This document shows positions 1-9,140 of a stretch of DNA of 64,000 bases, in pieces (position 1 is the first letter of the stretch; each line of letters opens with the position of its first letter). This DNA comes from Streptomyces kaniharaensis (GTDB lineage: Bacteria; Actinomycetota; Actinomycetes; Streptomycetales; Streptomycetaceae). The position numbers and the translations under genes were made by a program. Where the stretch lies: NCBI RefSeq assembly GCF_009569385.1, contig NZ_WBOF01000006.1, forward strand, positions 124,001 through 188,000, in the 5' to 3' direction. The notes under the pieces are model-generated. The model was not told the origin of the DNA. It saw only the letters and a program-made list of their open reading frames with translations, and ran no database searches.

Positions 1-890
1 CCGTCGGCGAAGTTGGTGCGCGGCGACCAGCCGAGCAGCCGCTTCGCCTGTGCCGAGGAGATCCGCCGCCCCGCGTAGTCGGCCGTCCGCGCCTCGATGT
101 GCTCGATGGTGACGGGCCCGAGCAACTCGTCCACGGTGTCGGCGATGTCGCGCACCGAGACGCCGGTCGAGCCCTCCAGGGCGAAGGTCTGGTCCTCGGC
201 GGCGGGGGAGAGCGCCCGGACGTGGGCGTCGGCGAGGTCCTCGACGTAGACGAAGTTGCGGCTCTGCCGGCCGTCGCCCGCGATGGTGATCGGTCGCCCG
301 GCCAGCGCTGCCTGCACGAACCGGGCGACGACCAGCTCGTCCCGCATCCGCGGCCCGTACGGGATGCCGTAGCGCAGGATGGTGAAGTGCTGGCCGTACA
401 GCTCGCGGTAGCTGTGCACCAGCATCTCGGCGGCGAGCTTGGTGGCCACGTAGAGGTGTCCGCTGTGCTCCAGCTCGATCGGTACGTGCTCGTCCAGCTC
501 CTGTTCCTCGCCGTCGAGCTGGTCCTCGGCGGTGAGGGCGGCGCCGTACACCCAGACGGTGCTCGCGAGCACCGTGCGGCTGAGACCGCTGCGCCGGGCG
601 GCCTCCAGGACGGTCTCGGTGCCGTCGATGTTGACCCGCACGGCGCGCACCGGGTCGGCGAAGACCTGTTCGACGTCGGCCATCGCGGCGAGGTGGTAGA
701 CGACCTCGCGGCCGGCCAGCGCGGAGGTGAGGCCGGGCAGGTCGAGGACGTCGATCCGGGCGTGCTCGGCGTCCGGGTTCAGGTACTTGTCGGTGAGGTC
801 GATCGAGAGGACGTCGTGTCCGGCCGCGACCAGCCGGTCCACGACGTGTGAGCCGATGAATCCGCATCCCCCGGTGATGGCAATCCGCAC
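1..890 (-). CDS. NAD-dependent epimerase/dehydratase, 3' end outside window
   Basis: The reading frame starts at a GTG (888-890, reverse strand) preceded by AAGGAG at the right distance and runs off the left edge, so the C-terminus is missing. The product is an extended short-chain dehydrogenase: the Rossmann nucleotide loop GGCGFIG is at residues 7-13 and the catalytic YxxxK appears as YVATK after a typical nucleotide-sugar 4-epimerase core (TVWVYGA, RYGIPYGPRMRDE, EDLADAHVRAL). The family interconverts or dehydrates NDP-sugars in the cytosol using bound NAD. It lies 66 bp downstream of a DegT-type aminotransferase on the same strand, so the two probably act in one sugar or aminosugar pathway that continues to the left. 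The exact substrate cannot be read from the sequence. Confidence 0.85.
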   Translation of the reverse strand, partial: MRIAITGGCGFIGSHVVDRLVAAGHDVLSIDLTDKYLNPDAEHARIDVLDLPGLTSALAGREVVYHLAAMADVEQVFADPVRAVRVNIDGTETVLEAARRSGLSRTVLASTVWVYGAALTAEDQLDGEEQELDEHVPIELEHSGHLYVATKLAAEMLVHSYRELYGQHFTILRYGIPYGPRMRDELVVARFVQAALAGRPITIAGDGRQSRNFVYVEDLADAHVRALSPAAEDQTFALEGSTGVSVRDIADTVDELLGPVTIEHIEARTADYAGRRISSAQAKRLLGWSPRTNFAD

Positions 891-910
891 GTTCTCACTC
901 CTTGTCGGGC

Positions 911-955
911 GCCGAACCGCTCTGTGCCGAACCGCTCTGAGCCGAACCGCTGTGT
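911..955. repeat. Three 15-bp tandem repeats between epimerase and aminotransferase
   Basis: The unit GCCGAACCGCTCTGT occurs three times head to tail with only one or two changes (…CTCTGT, …CTCTGA, …CTGTGT). It fills the short gap between the stop codon of the aminotransferase and the ribosome-binding site of the epimerase. It could be a slippage product or an mRNA spacer; nothing indicates a protein-binding role. Confidence 0.6.
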
Positions 956-956
956 G

Positions 957-2090
957 TCAGGGCCGCTGTCCGGCGAGCCGCCGGTGGACGGCCGAGACGG
1001 CCTCGATGACCTGCTCGGCCTCGTCCTCGGTCATGTCGGAGTGCACCGGCAGGCAGATCTGCCGCGCGCAGACGTCCTCGGCGACCGGCAGCGGGCCGCG
1101 TCGGTAGGGGGCGAGCACCGGCTGGAGGTGCAGTGGCAGGTCGTACACCTCGCCGGACAGCCGCACGCCGTGCTCCTCGGCGACCGCCCGCTTGAACTCG
1201 GCGCGTTCCACGCCGGGCGGCAGCAGCGCCACGTACTTGTAGTAGTTGCTGCGGCAGCCGGCCGGTTCGAGCACCGGCTCCAGGCCGTCCAGCCCGGCCA
1301 GCGCCGCGTCGTACCGGCGGGCGACCGCGCGACGGGTCTCGATGAACTCCTTGAGCCGGCGCAGGTGCACGGCGCCGACAGCGGCGTTCAGCTCGCTCAT
1401 CCGCCACGAGTAGCCGGGCCGCACGTGGTGGTTGGTGGTGAACGAGCCCTTGCCCTGGTCGCGGTAGATCCGGGCCTCGTCGCGCAGTTCGGGCGACTCG
1501 GTGAGGATCATGCCGCCCTCGCCGCTGGTGGTGACCTTGGTCGGATAGAAGGAGAACGCGCCGGCCAGGCCGAACGACCCGGCGGCGCGCCCGTCGAGGC
1601 TGCTGCCGTGGGCGTGCGCGGCGTCCTCGACCAGCGGGATGCCGCGCCGGTTGCACACGGCGCGCAGCGCCTCGGCGTCCGGGGTGATCAGCCCGCCGAT
1701 GTGCACGAGAACGACGGCTGCCGTACCCGGGGTGAGGGCCGCCTCCAGGGTGTCCGGGGAGAGCGCGAGGGTCGCCCGGTCGACGTCGGCGATCACCGGA
1801 CGGCCGCCCGCGTGGAGGACGGCGCCCGCGGTCGCGTAGAACGTGACGGCCGGGACGATCACGTCCCGGTCGCGAACGTCGACGCTGCGCAGGATCACCT
1901 CCAGCGCCGCCGTGCCGCTGGACACCGCGACGGCGTGAGAGGCGCCGTGTTCGGCGGCGAAGGCCTGTTCGAAGCGTTCGGTCCACGGGCCGAGGGTGAG
2001 CGCGCCGGTGGCGAGGATCTCCGCCACCGCCTCGGCGACGGCCGTGCGATCGCTCTCGTCGAACACGATGCGAGCGGCGGGAACGCCCAT
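957..2090 (-). CDS. DegT/DnrJ/EryC1/StrS family PLP-dependent aminotransferase
   Basis: A 377-residue PLP enzyme of the family that transaminates keto-sugars (or related substrates) to amino-sugars. Visible hallmarks are SSGTAALE (residues 58-65) near the PLP phosphate site, the EDAAHAHGS segment (155-163) with the ring-stacking/aspartate region, and the Schiff-base lysine K185 in SFYPTK. The start ATG at 2090 was preferred over an in-frame ATG 33 bp upstream because GAGGTG lies 4-9 bases before it and the protein then begins like family members (GVPAARIVF). It is transcribed toward the epimerase at 890, presumably as one unit. The substrate is not recognisable. Confidence 0.88.
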   Translation of the reverse strand: MGVPAARIVFDESDRTAVAEAVAEILATGALTLGPWTERFEQAFAAEHGASHAVAVSSGTAALEVILRSVDVRDRDVIVPAVTFYATAGAVLHAGGRPVIADVDRATLALSPDTLEAALTPGTAAVVLVHIGGLITPDAEALRAVCNRRGIPLVEDAAHAHGSSLDGRAAGSFGLAGAFSFYPTKVTTSGEGGMILTESPELRDEARIYRDQGKGSFTTNHHVRPGYSWRMSELNAAVGAVHLRRLKEFIETRRAVARRYDAALAGLDGLEPVLEPAGCRSNYYKYVALLPPGVERAEFKRAVAEEHGVRLSGEVYDLPLHLQPVLAPYRRGPLPVAEDVCARQICLPVHSDMTEDEAEQVIEAVSAVHRRLAGQRP

Positions 2091-2321
2091 GGGGCACCTC
2101 CGGCAGCGGGCTGGGGTCAGCACCGATCGGGTCGGGTCGGTCCGGGCGTCGGGCAGACGGTCGGGCCAGGCACATCACGCTACTTCGCTCGCCCGCGCGC
2201 GGCCTGTCGTCACCGTCCGCACGGGTGACCCGGGCACCCGCGGGCCGTCGGCTGCGCCCGCCGGAGTATCCCGGACTGCTCCCCGCGGAGGCCGCGCGCT
2301 CCGCCGTCCGGCGAGGGCGCC

Positions 2322-2337
2322 TACTGCGTCCGCAGTA
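2322..2337. promoter_or_regulatory. Perfect inverted repeat in the 455-bp gap before the MMPL gene
   Basis: TACTGCG-TC-CGCAGTA is a perfect 7-bp inverted repeat in the intergenic stretch 2091-2545 that separates the divergent aminotransferase and MMPL genes. A second, looser element GTGCC-N8-GGCAC lies at 2460-2477. Such palindromes are typical of TetR/PadR-type operators, but no regulator gene is adjacent, so this is inference. I see no convincing gene in the gap; the short frames there look like shadows. Confidence 0.35.
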
Positions 2338-2545
2338 CGGCAACTGTCTGCGCAGGGACGACGACCGAGGAGGGCCCGGCCATCGAGGATTGGCCACGCT
2401 GCGGGCGGACCGCGCCGACACCGGCACCGGCCTCGCCCGCGGCGCGCACTGCGATAGGTGTGCCCGAGCGATCGGCACGCCCGACCGGCGCAGTCCGACC
2501 GACCAGCGCGTCCTGTGACCGAGATCCGAAGGAGTCCGCTCTCCC

Positions 2546-4735
2546 GTGGCCACGTTCCTCTACCGCCTGGGCCGATGGGCCTTCGTCCGGCGCCGGCTGG
2601 TGACCCTGCTCTGGGTCGCCGTGCTGGCGGTCGGCGGGGTCCTCGCGGCCACGGCGCCCGCCGCACCCGACGACGGCTTCGCGATGCCCGGCACGGAGGC
2701 GCAGAAGGCCTTCGACCTGATGAACGAGCGCTTCCCCGGCGGCCACGCCGACGGCGCCTCCGCACGGCTGGTGTTCGTCGCGCCCTCCGGGCAGAAGATC
2801 ACCGCCGGCCCCAACCAGCAGGCGGTCGAGCGGACGGTCGCCGAGCTCGCGCACGGCGAGCAGGTCACGGGTGCGGTCAGCCCGTTCAAGGCCGGTGCCG
2901 TCTCCAAGGACGGCACCACCGCGTACGCGACCGTCAGCTACTCCGCCAAGGCGGGCGGGCTGTCCAAGGGCGCCACCGACGCCCTGGAACAGGCCGCCCG
3001 GCACGGGCGGGACGCCGGGCTCACGGTCGAGATCGGCGGCAACGCGCTGAACGCCAAGCACGAGGCGGGCGGCCACAGCGAGGTCATCGGCATGGGGCTG
3101 TCCGCGGTCGTCCTGGTGATCACCTTCGGCTCGCTGGCCGCCGCCGGGCTGCCGTTGCTCACCGCGGTCGTCGGGGTCGGCCTCGGCATGGCCGCGATCA
3201 CCGCGCTCGGCAGCACGCTCGGCCTGTCCGGCACCACCGGCACGCTCGCGATGATGCTCGGCCTCGCGGTCGGCATCGACTACGCCGTGTTCATCGTCTC
3301 CCGCTACCGCGCCGAGCTCGCCGAGGGGCACACCCCCCAGGAGGCCGCCGGGCGGGCCGTCGGCACAGCCGGCTCGGCGGTCGTGTTCGCCGGGCTCACC
3401 GTGGTGATCGCCCTCGCCGGGCTCTCCGTGGTCGGCATCCCGCTCCTCGCCAAGATGGGGCTGGCCGCCGCCGGCACCGTCGTCGTCGCCGTCCTGGTCG
3501 CGCTCACCATGGTGCCCGCGCTGCTCGGCTTCATCGGCCGCCGGGTGCTGCCCCGCAAGGCCCGCAAGGGCGGCGGCGAGCCGACGAAGGAGAACGGCGG
3601 CGCCCGCTGGGCCCGGTTCGTGCTGCGCCGTCCGCTCGCGGTGCTGCTCGTCGGTGTGATCGGCCTCGGCGTTCTCGCCGCCCCCGCGCTCGACCTGCGG
3701 CTCGGCCTGCCGGGCGACGAGTCCAAACCCGCCTCGACCACCCAGCGCCGCGCCTACGACCTCGTCTCCGAGGCCTTCGGCCCCGGTTACAACGGCCCGC
3801 TGACCGTCGTGGTGGACGCCAAGGGCGCTTCCGACCCCAAGGCCGCCGTGAGCGAGGTCGCCAAGACCGTCTCCGGCCTGCCCGGCGTCGTCACCGTCTC
3901 GCCGCCGAGGTTCAACAAGACCGGCGACACGGCCCTGCTCAACGCCATCCCGGCGACCGGCCCGAGCACCGCCGGGACCAAGGACCTCGTGCACGCCATC
4001 CGCGGCCACGCGGCCGGCCTGAAGACGGCCACCGGCGCGAGTGTGCTGGTCAGCGGCACGACGGCGATGAACGTCGACGTCTCGCAGAAGCTCAGCGACG
4101 CGCTGGTGCCCTACCTCGCCGTGGTCGTCGGCCTCGCGGTCCTCCTGCTGCTGGTGGTCTTCCGCTCCGTCCTCGTCCCGCTGAAGGCCGCGCTCGGCTT
4201 CCTGCTGTCGGTGGCCGCCGCGCTCGGCGCGGTCGTCGCGGTCTTCCAGTGGGGCTGGCTCGCCGACCTGATCGGCGTCGAGCAGACCGGTCCGGTCATG
4301 AGCCTGATGCCGATCTTCATGATCGGCGTGGTCTTCGGCCTGGCCATGGACTACGAGGTGTTCCTGGTCACCCGGATCCGCGAGGGCTTCGTCCACGGCG
4401 AGCCGCCCGGCGAGGCGATCGTCACCGGCTTCCGGCACAACGCCCGGGTGGTCACCGCCGCCGCCTTCATCATGATCGCCGTCTTCGCGGGCTTCGTCGG
4501 TTCGAGCGAACCGATGGTCAAGATGATGGGCGTGGGCCTCGCCGCCGCCGTCGCCTTCGACGCCTTCGTGGTCCGGATGACGATCGTGCCGGCCGTCCTC
4601 GCCCTGCTCGGCCGCAGGGCGTGGTGGCTGCCGCGCCGGCTCGACCGCCTGATACCGGACGTCGACGTCGAGGGCAGCAAGCTGCACACCGCCGCCCCCG
4701 AGCCGGCCCCGGTCCGGGAGTCCGTCGTGGTCTAG
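2546..4735 (+). CDS. MMPL family RND-type transporter
   Basis: A 729-residue integral membrane exporter of the MmpL/RND superfamily, driven by the proton gradient, that usually exports lipids or hydrophobic compounds. The two-fold RND architecture is visible: N-terminal TM (about 15-35), first periplasmic domain (40-180), TM2-6 (185-335), TM7 (about 365), second periplasmic domain, then TM8-12 (510-700). The proton-relay Asp-Tyr pairs typical of MmpL proteins are present as D245-Y246 (GIDYAVF) and D602-Y603 (AMDYEVF). The GTG start is preceded by AAGGAG (2529-2534). A NarL-type two-component system starts 113 bp downstream, suggesting regulation by it, though linkage is not proven. Cargo unknown. 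Confidence 0.93.
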   Translation: MATFLYRLGRWAFVRRRLVTLLWVAVLAVGGVLAATAPAAPDDGFAMPGTEAQKAFDLMNERFPGGHADGASARLVFVAPSGQKITAGPNQQAVERTVAELAHGEQVTGAVSPFKAGAVSKDGTTAYATVSYSAKAGGLSKGATDALEQAARHGRDAGLTVEIGGNALNAKHEAGGHSEVIGMGLSAVVLVITFGSLAAAGLPLLTAVVGVGLGMAAITALGSTLGLSGTTGTLAMMLGLAVGIDYAVFIVSRYRAELAEGHTPQEAAGRAVGTAGSAVVFAGLTVVIALAGLSVVGIPLLAKMGLAAAGTVVVAVLVALTMVPALLGFIGRRVLPRKARKGGGEPTKENGGARWARFVLRRPLAVLLVGVIGLGVLAAPALDLRLGLPGDESKPASTTQRRAYDLVSEAFGPGYNGPLTVVVDAKGASDPKAAVSEVAKTVSGLPGVVTVSPPRFNKTGDTALLNAIPATGPSTAGTKDLVHAIRGHAAGLKTATGASVLVSGTTAMNVDVSQKLSDALVPYLAVVVGLAVLLLLVVFRSVLVPLKAALGFLLSVAAALGAVVAVFQWGWLADLIGVEQTGPVMSLMPIFMIGVVFGLAMDYEVFLVTRIREGFVHGEPPGEAIVTGFRHNARVVTAAAFIMIAVFAGFVGSSEPMVKMMGVGLAAAVAFDAFVVRMTIVPAVLALLGRRAWWLPRRLDRLIPDVDVEGSKLHTAAPEPAPVRESVVV

Positions 4736-4848
4736 TCCGACCCCGTTCGACTCCCCACCGTCTACCGTTGCCGTCAGGGGCCGTCACCGATCGCACCACC
4801 CGTCGATCGCGCCGACGGCCCCTGACCCGCGACCCGGAGAGCACCACC

Positions 4849-6063
4849 ATGACCACCACCTGGCAGCGCCTGCGCCAGCACCACCCCCGCCTGATGGACG
4901 TCATCGGGGGCACCATCCTGATCGCGGTCACCGGCCTCGGCGCCGTGATCGACCGGAGCGGTCACTTCACCGGCCTCGACCCGCTCACCAGCGCCATCGG
5001 GCTGATCTCCGCGGCCGCCGTGTTCGTCCACCACCGCCACCCCCGCGCGGTGACCGCCGTCACGCTGGTCTGTACCATGCTGCTCACCCTGACCAGCCCC
5101 CGGCTCACCGTCGCCCTGGCCGCGCCCCTGCTCTGCGCCCTCTACTTCCTCGCCGTCCGCACCGACCGCTCCACCGCCCTGCGCGCGTCCGTCGCCACCG
5201 CCGTCCTGCTCACCGGCATGGCGGTACTCGTCGAGTCCGGCGGTCTCGGCGAACGGCTCGGCGTCCTCGCCTGGGCCCTGCTCCCCGGCGCCATCGGCGA
5301 CTCCATCCGCAACCGCCGCGCCCACCTCGCCGCCATCGAGGAACGCGCCGAGCGCGCCGAACGCACCCGCGAGGAGGAGGCCCGCCGCCGCGTCGCCGAC
5401 GAGCGCATCCGGATCGCCCGCGACCTGCACGACGTCGTCGCCCACCACATCGCCCTCGCCAACGCCCAGGCCGGCATCGCCGTCCACCTCATGGACAGCC
5501 ACCCCGCCCAGGCACGCGAGGTGCTCAGCCACATCACCGACGCCACCGGCTCCGCCCTCCAGGAGCTGCGCGCCACCGTCGGACTGCTGCGCCGCGCCGA
5601 GGAGCCGGCCCCGCTCGAACCCGCCCCCGGCCTCGACCGGCTCCCCGAGCTGATCCACGCCTTCGAACGGGCCGGCCTCCCGGTCCGGCTCACCGTCGAG
5701 GGCGAGGCCCGGCCGCTGTCGCCAGGCATCGACCTGACCGCCTACCGGATCGTCCAGGAGTCCCTGACCAACGTCGCCAAGCACGCCTGCGGCGCCGACG
5801 CCGAGGTCACCATCGGGTACCGCGACAGCCGGGTCGCCCTCACCGTCGCCAACGGCGGCTCCTCGCCGAGCGGCCGCCCCCGGCCCGTGCTGCTGCCGAG
5901 CCAGGCCCCCGGCGAGGGCGGCTTCGGCCTGATCGGCATGCGCGAGCGCGCCGGCGCCGTCGGTGGCCGGCTCACCGCCGACCACCGCCCCGGCGGCGGC
6001 TTCCTCGTCACCGCCGAACTCCCCCTGCGCACCGCCGCCCGAGACGACAAGGACCAGGCATGA
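4849..6063 (+). CDS. NarL-group sensor histidine kinase
   Basis: A 404-residue membrane sensor kinase. The N-terminal 150 residues hold four to five hydrophobic segments, followed by a charged coiled-coil linker (EERAERAERTREEEARRR), a HisKA_3 dimerisation helix with the phospho-acceptor H194 in ARDLHDVVAHH, and a HATPase_c domain (N-box ESLTNVAKHA; G-box GGFGLIGMRERA). The ATG at 4849 was chosen because GGAGA precedes it at 4836; upstream sequence in the same frame is low-complexity Arg-rich and not coding. Its stop overlaps the start of the response regulator (ATGA), so the two are translationally coupled. Signal unknown; possibly cell-envelope stress, given the adjacent MMPL exporter. Confidence 0.92.
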   Translation: MTTTWQRLRQHHPRLMDVIGGTILIAVTGLGAVIDRSGHFTGLDPLTSAIGLISAAAVFVHHRHPRAVTAVTLVCTMLLTLTSPRLTVALAAPLLCALYFLAVRTDRSTALRASVATAVLLTGMAVLVESGGLGERLGVLAWALLPGAIGDSIRNRRAHLAAIEERAERAERTREEEARRRVADERIRIARDLHDVVAHHIALANAQAGIAVHLMDSHPAQAREVLSHITDATGSALQELRATVGLLRRAEEPAPLEPAPGLDRLPELIHAFERAGLPVRLTVEGEARPLSPGIDLTAYRIVQESLTNVAKHACGADAEVTIGYRDSRVALTVANGGSSPSGRPRPVLLPSQAPGEGGFGLIGMRERAGAVGGRLTADHRPGGGFLVTAELPLRTAARDDKDQA

Positions 6064-6737
6064 CCATCCGCGTACTGCTCGCCGACGACCAGGCCCTGCT
6101 GCGCGGCGCCTTCCGCGTCCTCATCGACGCCGAGGACGACATGGAGGTCGTCGGCGAGGCCGCCGACGGCCGCGAGGCGGTCGAACTCGCCCGCGCCACC
6201 AAGCCCGACGTCGTCCTCATGGACATCCGCATGCCCGGCGCCGACGGCCTCGGCGCGACGGCCGCCATCTGCGCCGACGAGGAACTGGCCGGCACCCGGG
6301 TGCTCATCCTCACCACCTTCGAGATCGACGAGTACGTGGCCCAGGCCCTGCGTGCGGGCGCCGGCGGTTTCCTCGGCAAGGGCGCCGACCCGAAGGAACT
6401 CCTCGCCGCCGTCCGCACCGTCGCCGCCGGCGACGCGCTCCTCTCGCCCGCCGCCACCCGCGCCGTCATCGACCACTTCCTCGCCCAGCCCGACCCGGCG
6501 GCCGCCACCGGCACCGCCGAACGCCTCACCGTGCTCACGGCCCGCGAGCGCGAGGTGATGTCGATGGCCGCCACCGGCCTCACCAACGAGGAGATCGCCG
6601 AGCGGATGTATGTCAGCCCGTTCACCGTCCGCACCCACGTCCACCGCGCCATGGCCAAGCTCGACGCCCGCGACCGCGCCCAACTCGTCGCCATCGCCTA
6701 CCAGACCGGCCTCGTCCCGCCCGGCCGCCCGGCCTGA
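6060..6737 (+). CDS. NarL/LuxR-type response regulator
   Basis: A 225-residue two-component regulator. The receiver domain has acidic pocket residues near the N-terminus (LADDQALLR) and the phospho-acceptor D55 in VVLMDIRMPG; the C-terminal LuxR helix-turn-helix is clear (LTAREREVM … GLTNEEIAERMYVS … TVRTHVHRAMAKL). It is the obvious partner of the kinase encoded just upstream, with a 4-bp overlap. It probably activates a nearby target such as the MMPL gene, but no binding site could be assigned. Confidence 0.93.
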   Translation: MTIRVLLADDQALLRGAFRVLIDAEDDMEVVGEAADGREAVELARATKPDVVLMDIRMPGADGLGATAAICADEELAGTRVLILTTFEIDEYVAQALRAGAGGFLGKGADPKELLAAVRTVAAGDALLSPAATRAVIDHFLAQPDPAAATGTAERLTVLTAREREVMSMAATGLTNEEIAERMYVSPFTVRTHVHRAMAKLDARDRAQLVAIAYQTGLVPPGRPA

Positions 6738-6825
6738 CCGACCGGGTCTCCGGCCTGCGCGAAAACGACCCCCGAACACGTGTGCAGCGAGTAGTCTGCC
6801 GATGACTCAGAATGAGGAGGGGTTC

Positions 6826-7476
6826 GTGGAGACGAAGGAAACGGCGGGCGAGGTGCGGGGACTCCAGCCGTTGCCCGGGCGCACTCATGACGGATCGCAG
6901 GCGTTCGAACTGCGCTTGGCGGGACTGCTCCGGCTCGTCGGAGCCGAGGTCCCGCCCGGGCCGGATTTCGCGAACGCGGGGCGATGGGAGGTCCACAAGG
7001 CGCTCGCCGGGCGCGCTGACCTGCCGGAGGAGTACTTCGGGGCGCTGCTGGCGGCGGCGGTCTACGACCCCAACCCGAGCTTCAACCGGCGCCTCGTCGA
7101 ACCGGCCCTGCTGGCGTTCGGCCGGCGCCGCGTCCGGATGGCCCTGCTCGGCTGGCTGGAGACCGGCACCGACGTCGAGCGCGCGGGCGCGGCACGGGCC
7201 TGGTACTGGACGGCCCTGACGGTCGACGACGGCAGGACCGCGATCGGCGCCGACGACGGCGCGAGCATCCGGGACGCGTGGCACGCGGCCGCGCTGCGGG
7301 AGTTCGTCACCAACGAGAACGTGGACGTGCGCCGCAGCATCCTTCCCGGACTGCCCCTCGTCCTGCGCGCCTACCCGGCCGAGCTGCACCCCCTGGTGGA
7401 GCACGCGGTGGAGATCGCCCTGGCGCACCCCGACGAGTACATCCGCCAGCGCGCCGAGACCCAGGTGAGCCTCTGA
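6826..7476 (+). CDS. HEAT-repeat-like protein of unknown function
   Basis: A soluble protein of 216 residues made almost wholly of amphipathic helices; the segment ending in VDVRRSILPGLPL and the final helix (HPDEYIRQRAETQVSL) look like HEAT-type helical repeats. I do not recognise a catalytic motif. The GTG at 6826 was preferred to an in-frame ATG at 6802 because GGAGG (6816-6820) sits exactly five bases before it. It stands alone on the plus strand behind the two-component pair. Similar HEAT-like proteins act as scaffolds, but its role here is unknown. Confidence 0.7.
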   Translation: METKETAGEVRGLQPLPGRTHDGSQAFELRLAGLLRLVGAEVPPGPDFANAGRWEVHKALAGRADLPEEYFGALLAAAVYDPNPSFNRRLVEPALLAFGRRRVRMALLGWLETGTDVERAGAARAWYWTALTVDDGRTAIGADDGASIRDAWHAAALREFVTNENVDVRRSILPGLPLVLRAYPAELHPLVEHAVEIALAHPDEYIRQRAETQVSL

Positions 7477-7613
7477 CCGGGGCCAGTCCCTTCCGTGCAC
7501 AGCCCGTCGGCGCTCAGGCCATGGGCACGGTCGGAGCCGGTGCCGCGGTGGCCGAGGCCGTCCGGCCCGTGGCCGGTCGGCCCGGTTCGTCCACGCTGTG
7601 CCAGCATGAGCCG

Positions 7614-8459
7614 GTGACCGAACGACAGCTTGCCCCCGCCGAGGTCGAGGTCCTGGCACCCGCCCGGATCCGGCTGGCCGAGACCGCAGCACCCGAACTC
7701 TCGTCCGACGAGTGCGCGGCGATGGACCGCGCCTGGGCCGAGGCGGTCGAGGCCAACCCGACCTTCTTCGACGGTCCGGTGGCGGTGTGCGCGGGGCTGA
7801 GGCCGGACGGCCCGCAGGGCCTCGTCCTCGCCTGGGCGCGGACCACCTACCGCCGGTTCGTCCTTCGCCGGGTGCCCGGCGCTACCGGCTGGCTGCCCGC
7901 GCTGTTCGTCGCCGTCGTCCAACCGACCGACGACGGGCGGGTCCTGGTGGGCCGGATGTCCGGGCTGACAGCCCACCCCGGCCGCTGGGGCCTGCCCGGC
8001 GGCAACGTCGAACCGCCCGAGCACGGCGACCTCCTCGGCCTCCCCGCTCTCCAGCGCCACGCCGCCCGCGAACTCCTGGAGGAGACCGGTCTCGACACCC
8101 GCCCCGAGCACCTGACCCAGTGGCTGGTCGTCCGGGGCGCCAACGGCAACGTGGGTGTCCTCTACCTCGCCCCGCCCCGCCCGGCTGGCGAACTCCGCGA
8201 CCACTTCACGGCGATGCTCGCCGCCGAACGCGCCCGCGGCGTCGAACTGGAATTCGACGAGATGGCCCTCCTCGCCACCCCGAGCGAGGCCGCAGACCTC
8301 ACCGGTCCCCAGGTCGACTACCTCCAGCCGGTCCTGCGTCACTACGACGAACACCGCCGCTCCACGGCGGCGCCCGGCGGCGCCGCGTCTGACACTCCCG
8401 ATCCTCAGCCGGTCCGGACGGTGATGCCGCCGTTGGACGTGCCGAGGTCGAGCCGGTAG
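7614..8459 (+). CDS. NUDIX hydrolase
   Basis: A 281-residue protein with a NUDIX fold in its C-terminal half. The Nudix box is recognisable but stretched: GGNVEPPEHG followed by a short insertion and then REL-LEE-TGL, giving the Glu metal ligands. NUDIX enzymes hydrolyse nucleoside diphosphates linked to another moiety. The N-terminal ~100 residues (alternating helices and strands, FDGPVAVCAGLRPDG) are of a type often fused to NUDIX domains in actinomycetes. The GTG at 7614 was chosen, with a CAGCAT hexamer six bases upstream suggesting a leaderless transcript; an ATG at 7521 is possible. The 3' end overlaps the convergent lipoprotein gene by 55 bp. Confidence 0.85.
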   Translation: MTERQLAPAEVEVLAPARIRLAETAAPELSSDECAAMDRAWAEAVEANPTFFDGPVAVCAGLRPDGPQGLVLAWARTTYRRFVLRRVPGATGWLPALFVAVVQPTDDGRVLVGRMSGLTAHPGRWGLPGGNVEPPEHGDLLGLPALQRHAARELLEETGLDTRPEHLTQWLVVRGANGNVGVLYLAPPRPAGELRDHFTAMLAAERARGVELEFDEMALLATPSEAADLTGPQVDYLQPVLRHYDEHRRSTAAPGGAASDTPDPQPVRTVMPPLDVPRSSR

Positions 8460-9127
8460 CGGCCCGCCGGGTCGTCCGGGACGCCGACGTGGATGTCGCC
8501 ACTGCTGTTCGAGGTGATGACGTGGTAGGCGGCGGCCGGGACGGTCAGGGTGATGGCGCCGTTGGAGGTCTTCGCGGTGACGTCCTGCGCCTTGCCGGGG
8601 GTGAGCCGGATCCGGCCGTTGCTGGTCTGGGCCCGGATGCGGTCGCCCTGGAGCCCGGTGCCCTCGATGGCGCCGTTGGAGGTGTGGACGTCGACCGGCC
8701 CGGCCACGCCGTCGAGGGTGATGCTGCCGGAACTCGTCCGCACCGAGACTTCGCCGACCTGGGAGAGGCTGATCTCCCCGGCCGAGGTCTCCCCAGTGAT
8801 CGGCAGTCCGGCGGGGATCTCCACCGTGTAGCTGGCCGAGCAGTCGTCCCCGCAGCCGCCGAGCACCAGCACGCCGTTCTCCAGCCGGGTGGTGGCGCCG
8901 GGGCGGTCGTGCTCGTACCCGATGGTCCGGTGGACGGCGATCTGCGTGGCGCCGGCCTTCCCGTGCACGGTGACGCTCCCGGCGGAGGTGTCCAGCCGAA
9001 CGGCCGTGACCTTCTCCGTGACGGTGGCGTCGTCGCTGAACTCGGTCCTCGGCGAGCAGGCGCTGAGGCCCCCGACGGCGATCCCGGCGATCACCAGAGC
9101 CCCGATGTACCGGCGCTGCCGACCCAT
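8405..9127 (-). CDS. DUF4097-type beta-strand repeat lipoprotein
   Basis: A 240-residue exported lipoprotein. The N-terminus has a basic start (MGRQRRY) and a hydrophobic stretch ending in a lipobox (LSAC), then a right-handed repeat of short beta-strands with the recurring pattern TSNG-I and SAGSVTV/SSGSITL typical of DUF4097 (putative adhesin) proteins. The family is usually found with PspC or PadR genes and its biochemical role is unknown. The start at 9127 is supported by AAGGGGG at 9134-9140; a second in-frame ATG lies two codons upstream. The 5' flank carries four direct CGCACAAC repeats. Confidence 0.82.
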   Translation of the reverse strand: MGRQRRYIGALVIAGIAVGGLSACSPRTEFSDDATVTEKVTAVRLDTSAGSVTVHGKAGATQIAVHRTIGYEHDRPGATTRLENGVLVLGGCGDDCSASYTVEIPAGLPITGETSAGEISLSQVGEVSVRTSSGSITLDGVAGPVDVHTSNGAIEGTGLQGDRIRAQTSNGRIRLTPGKAQDVTAKTSNGAITLTVPAAAYHVITSNSSGDIHVGVPDDPAGRYRLDLGTSNGGITVRTG

Positions 9128-9140
9128 GCCCATCCCCCTT

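Noticed and set aside
2225..2518. 97-codon open frame before the MMPL gene
   Set aside because: Arg/Pro-rich composition typical of shadow frames, no ribosome-binding site, no recognisable motif.
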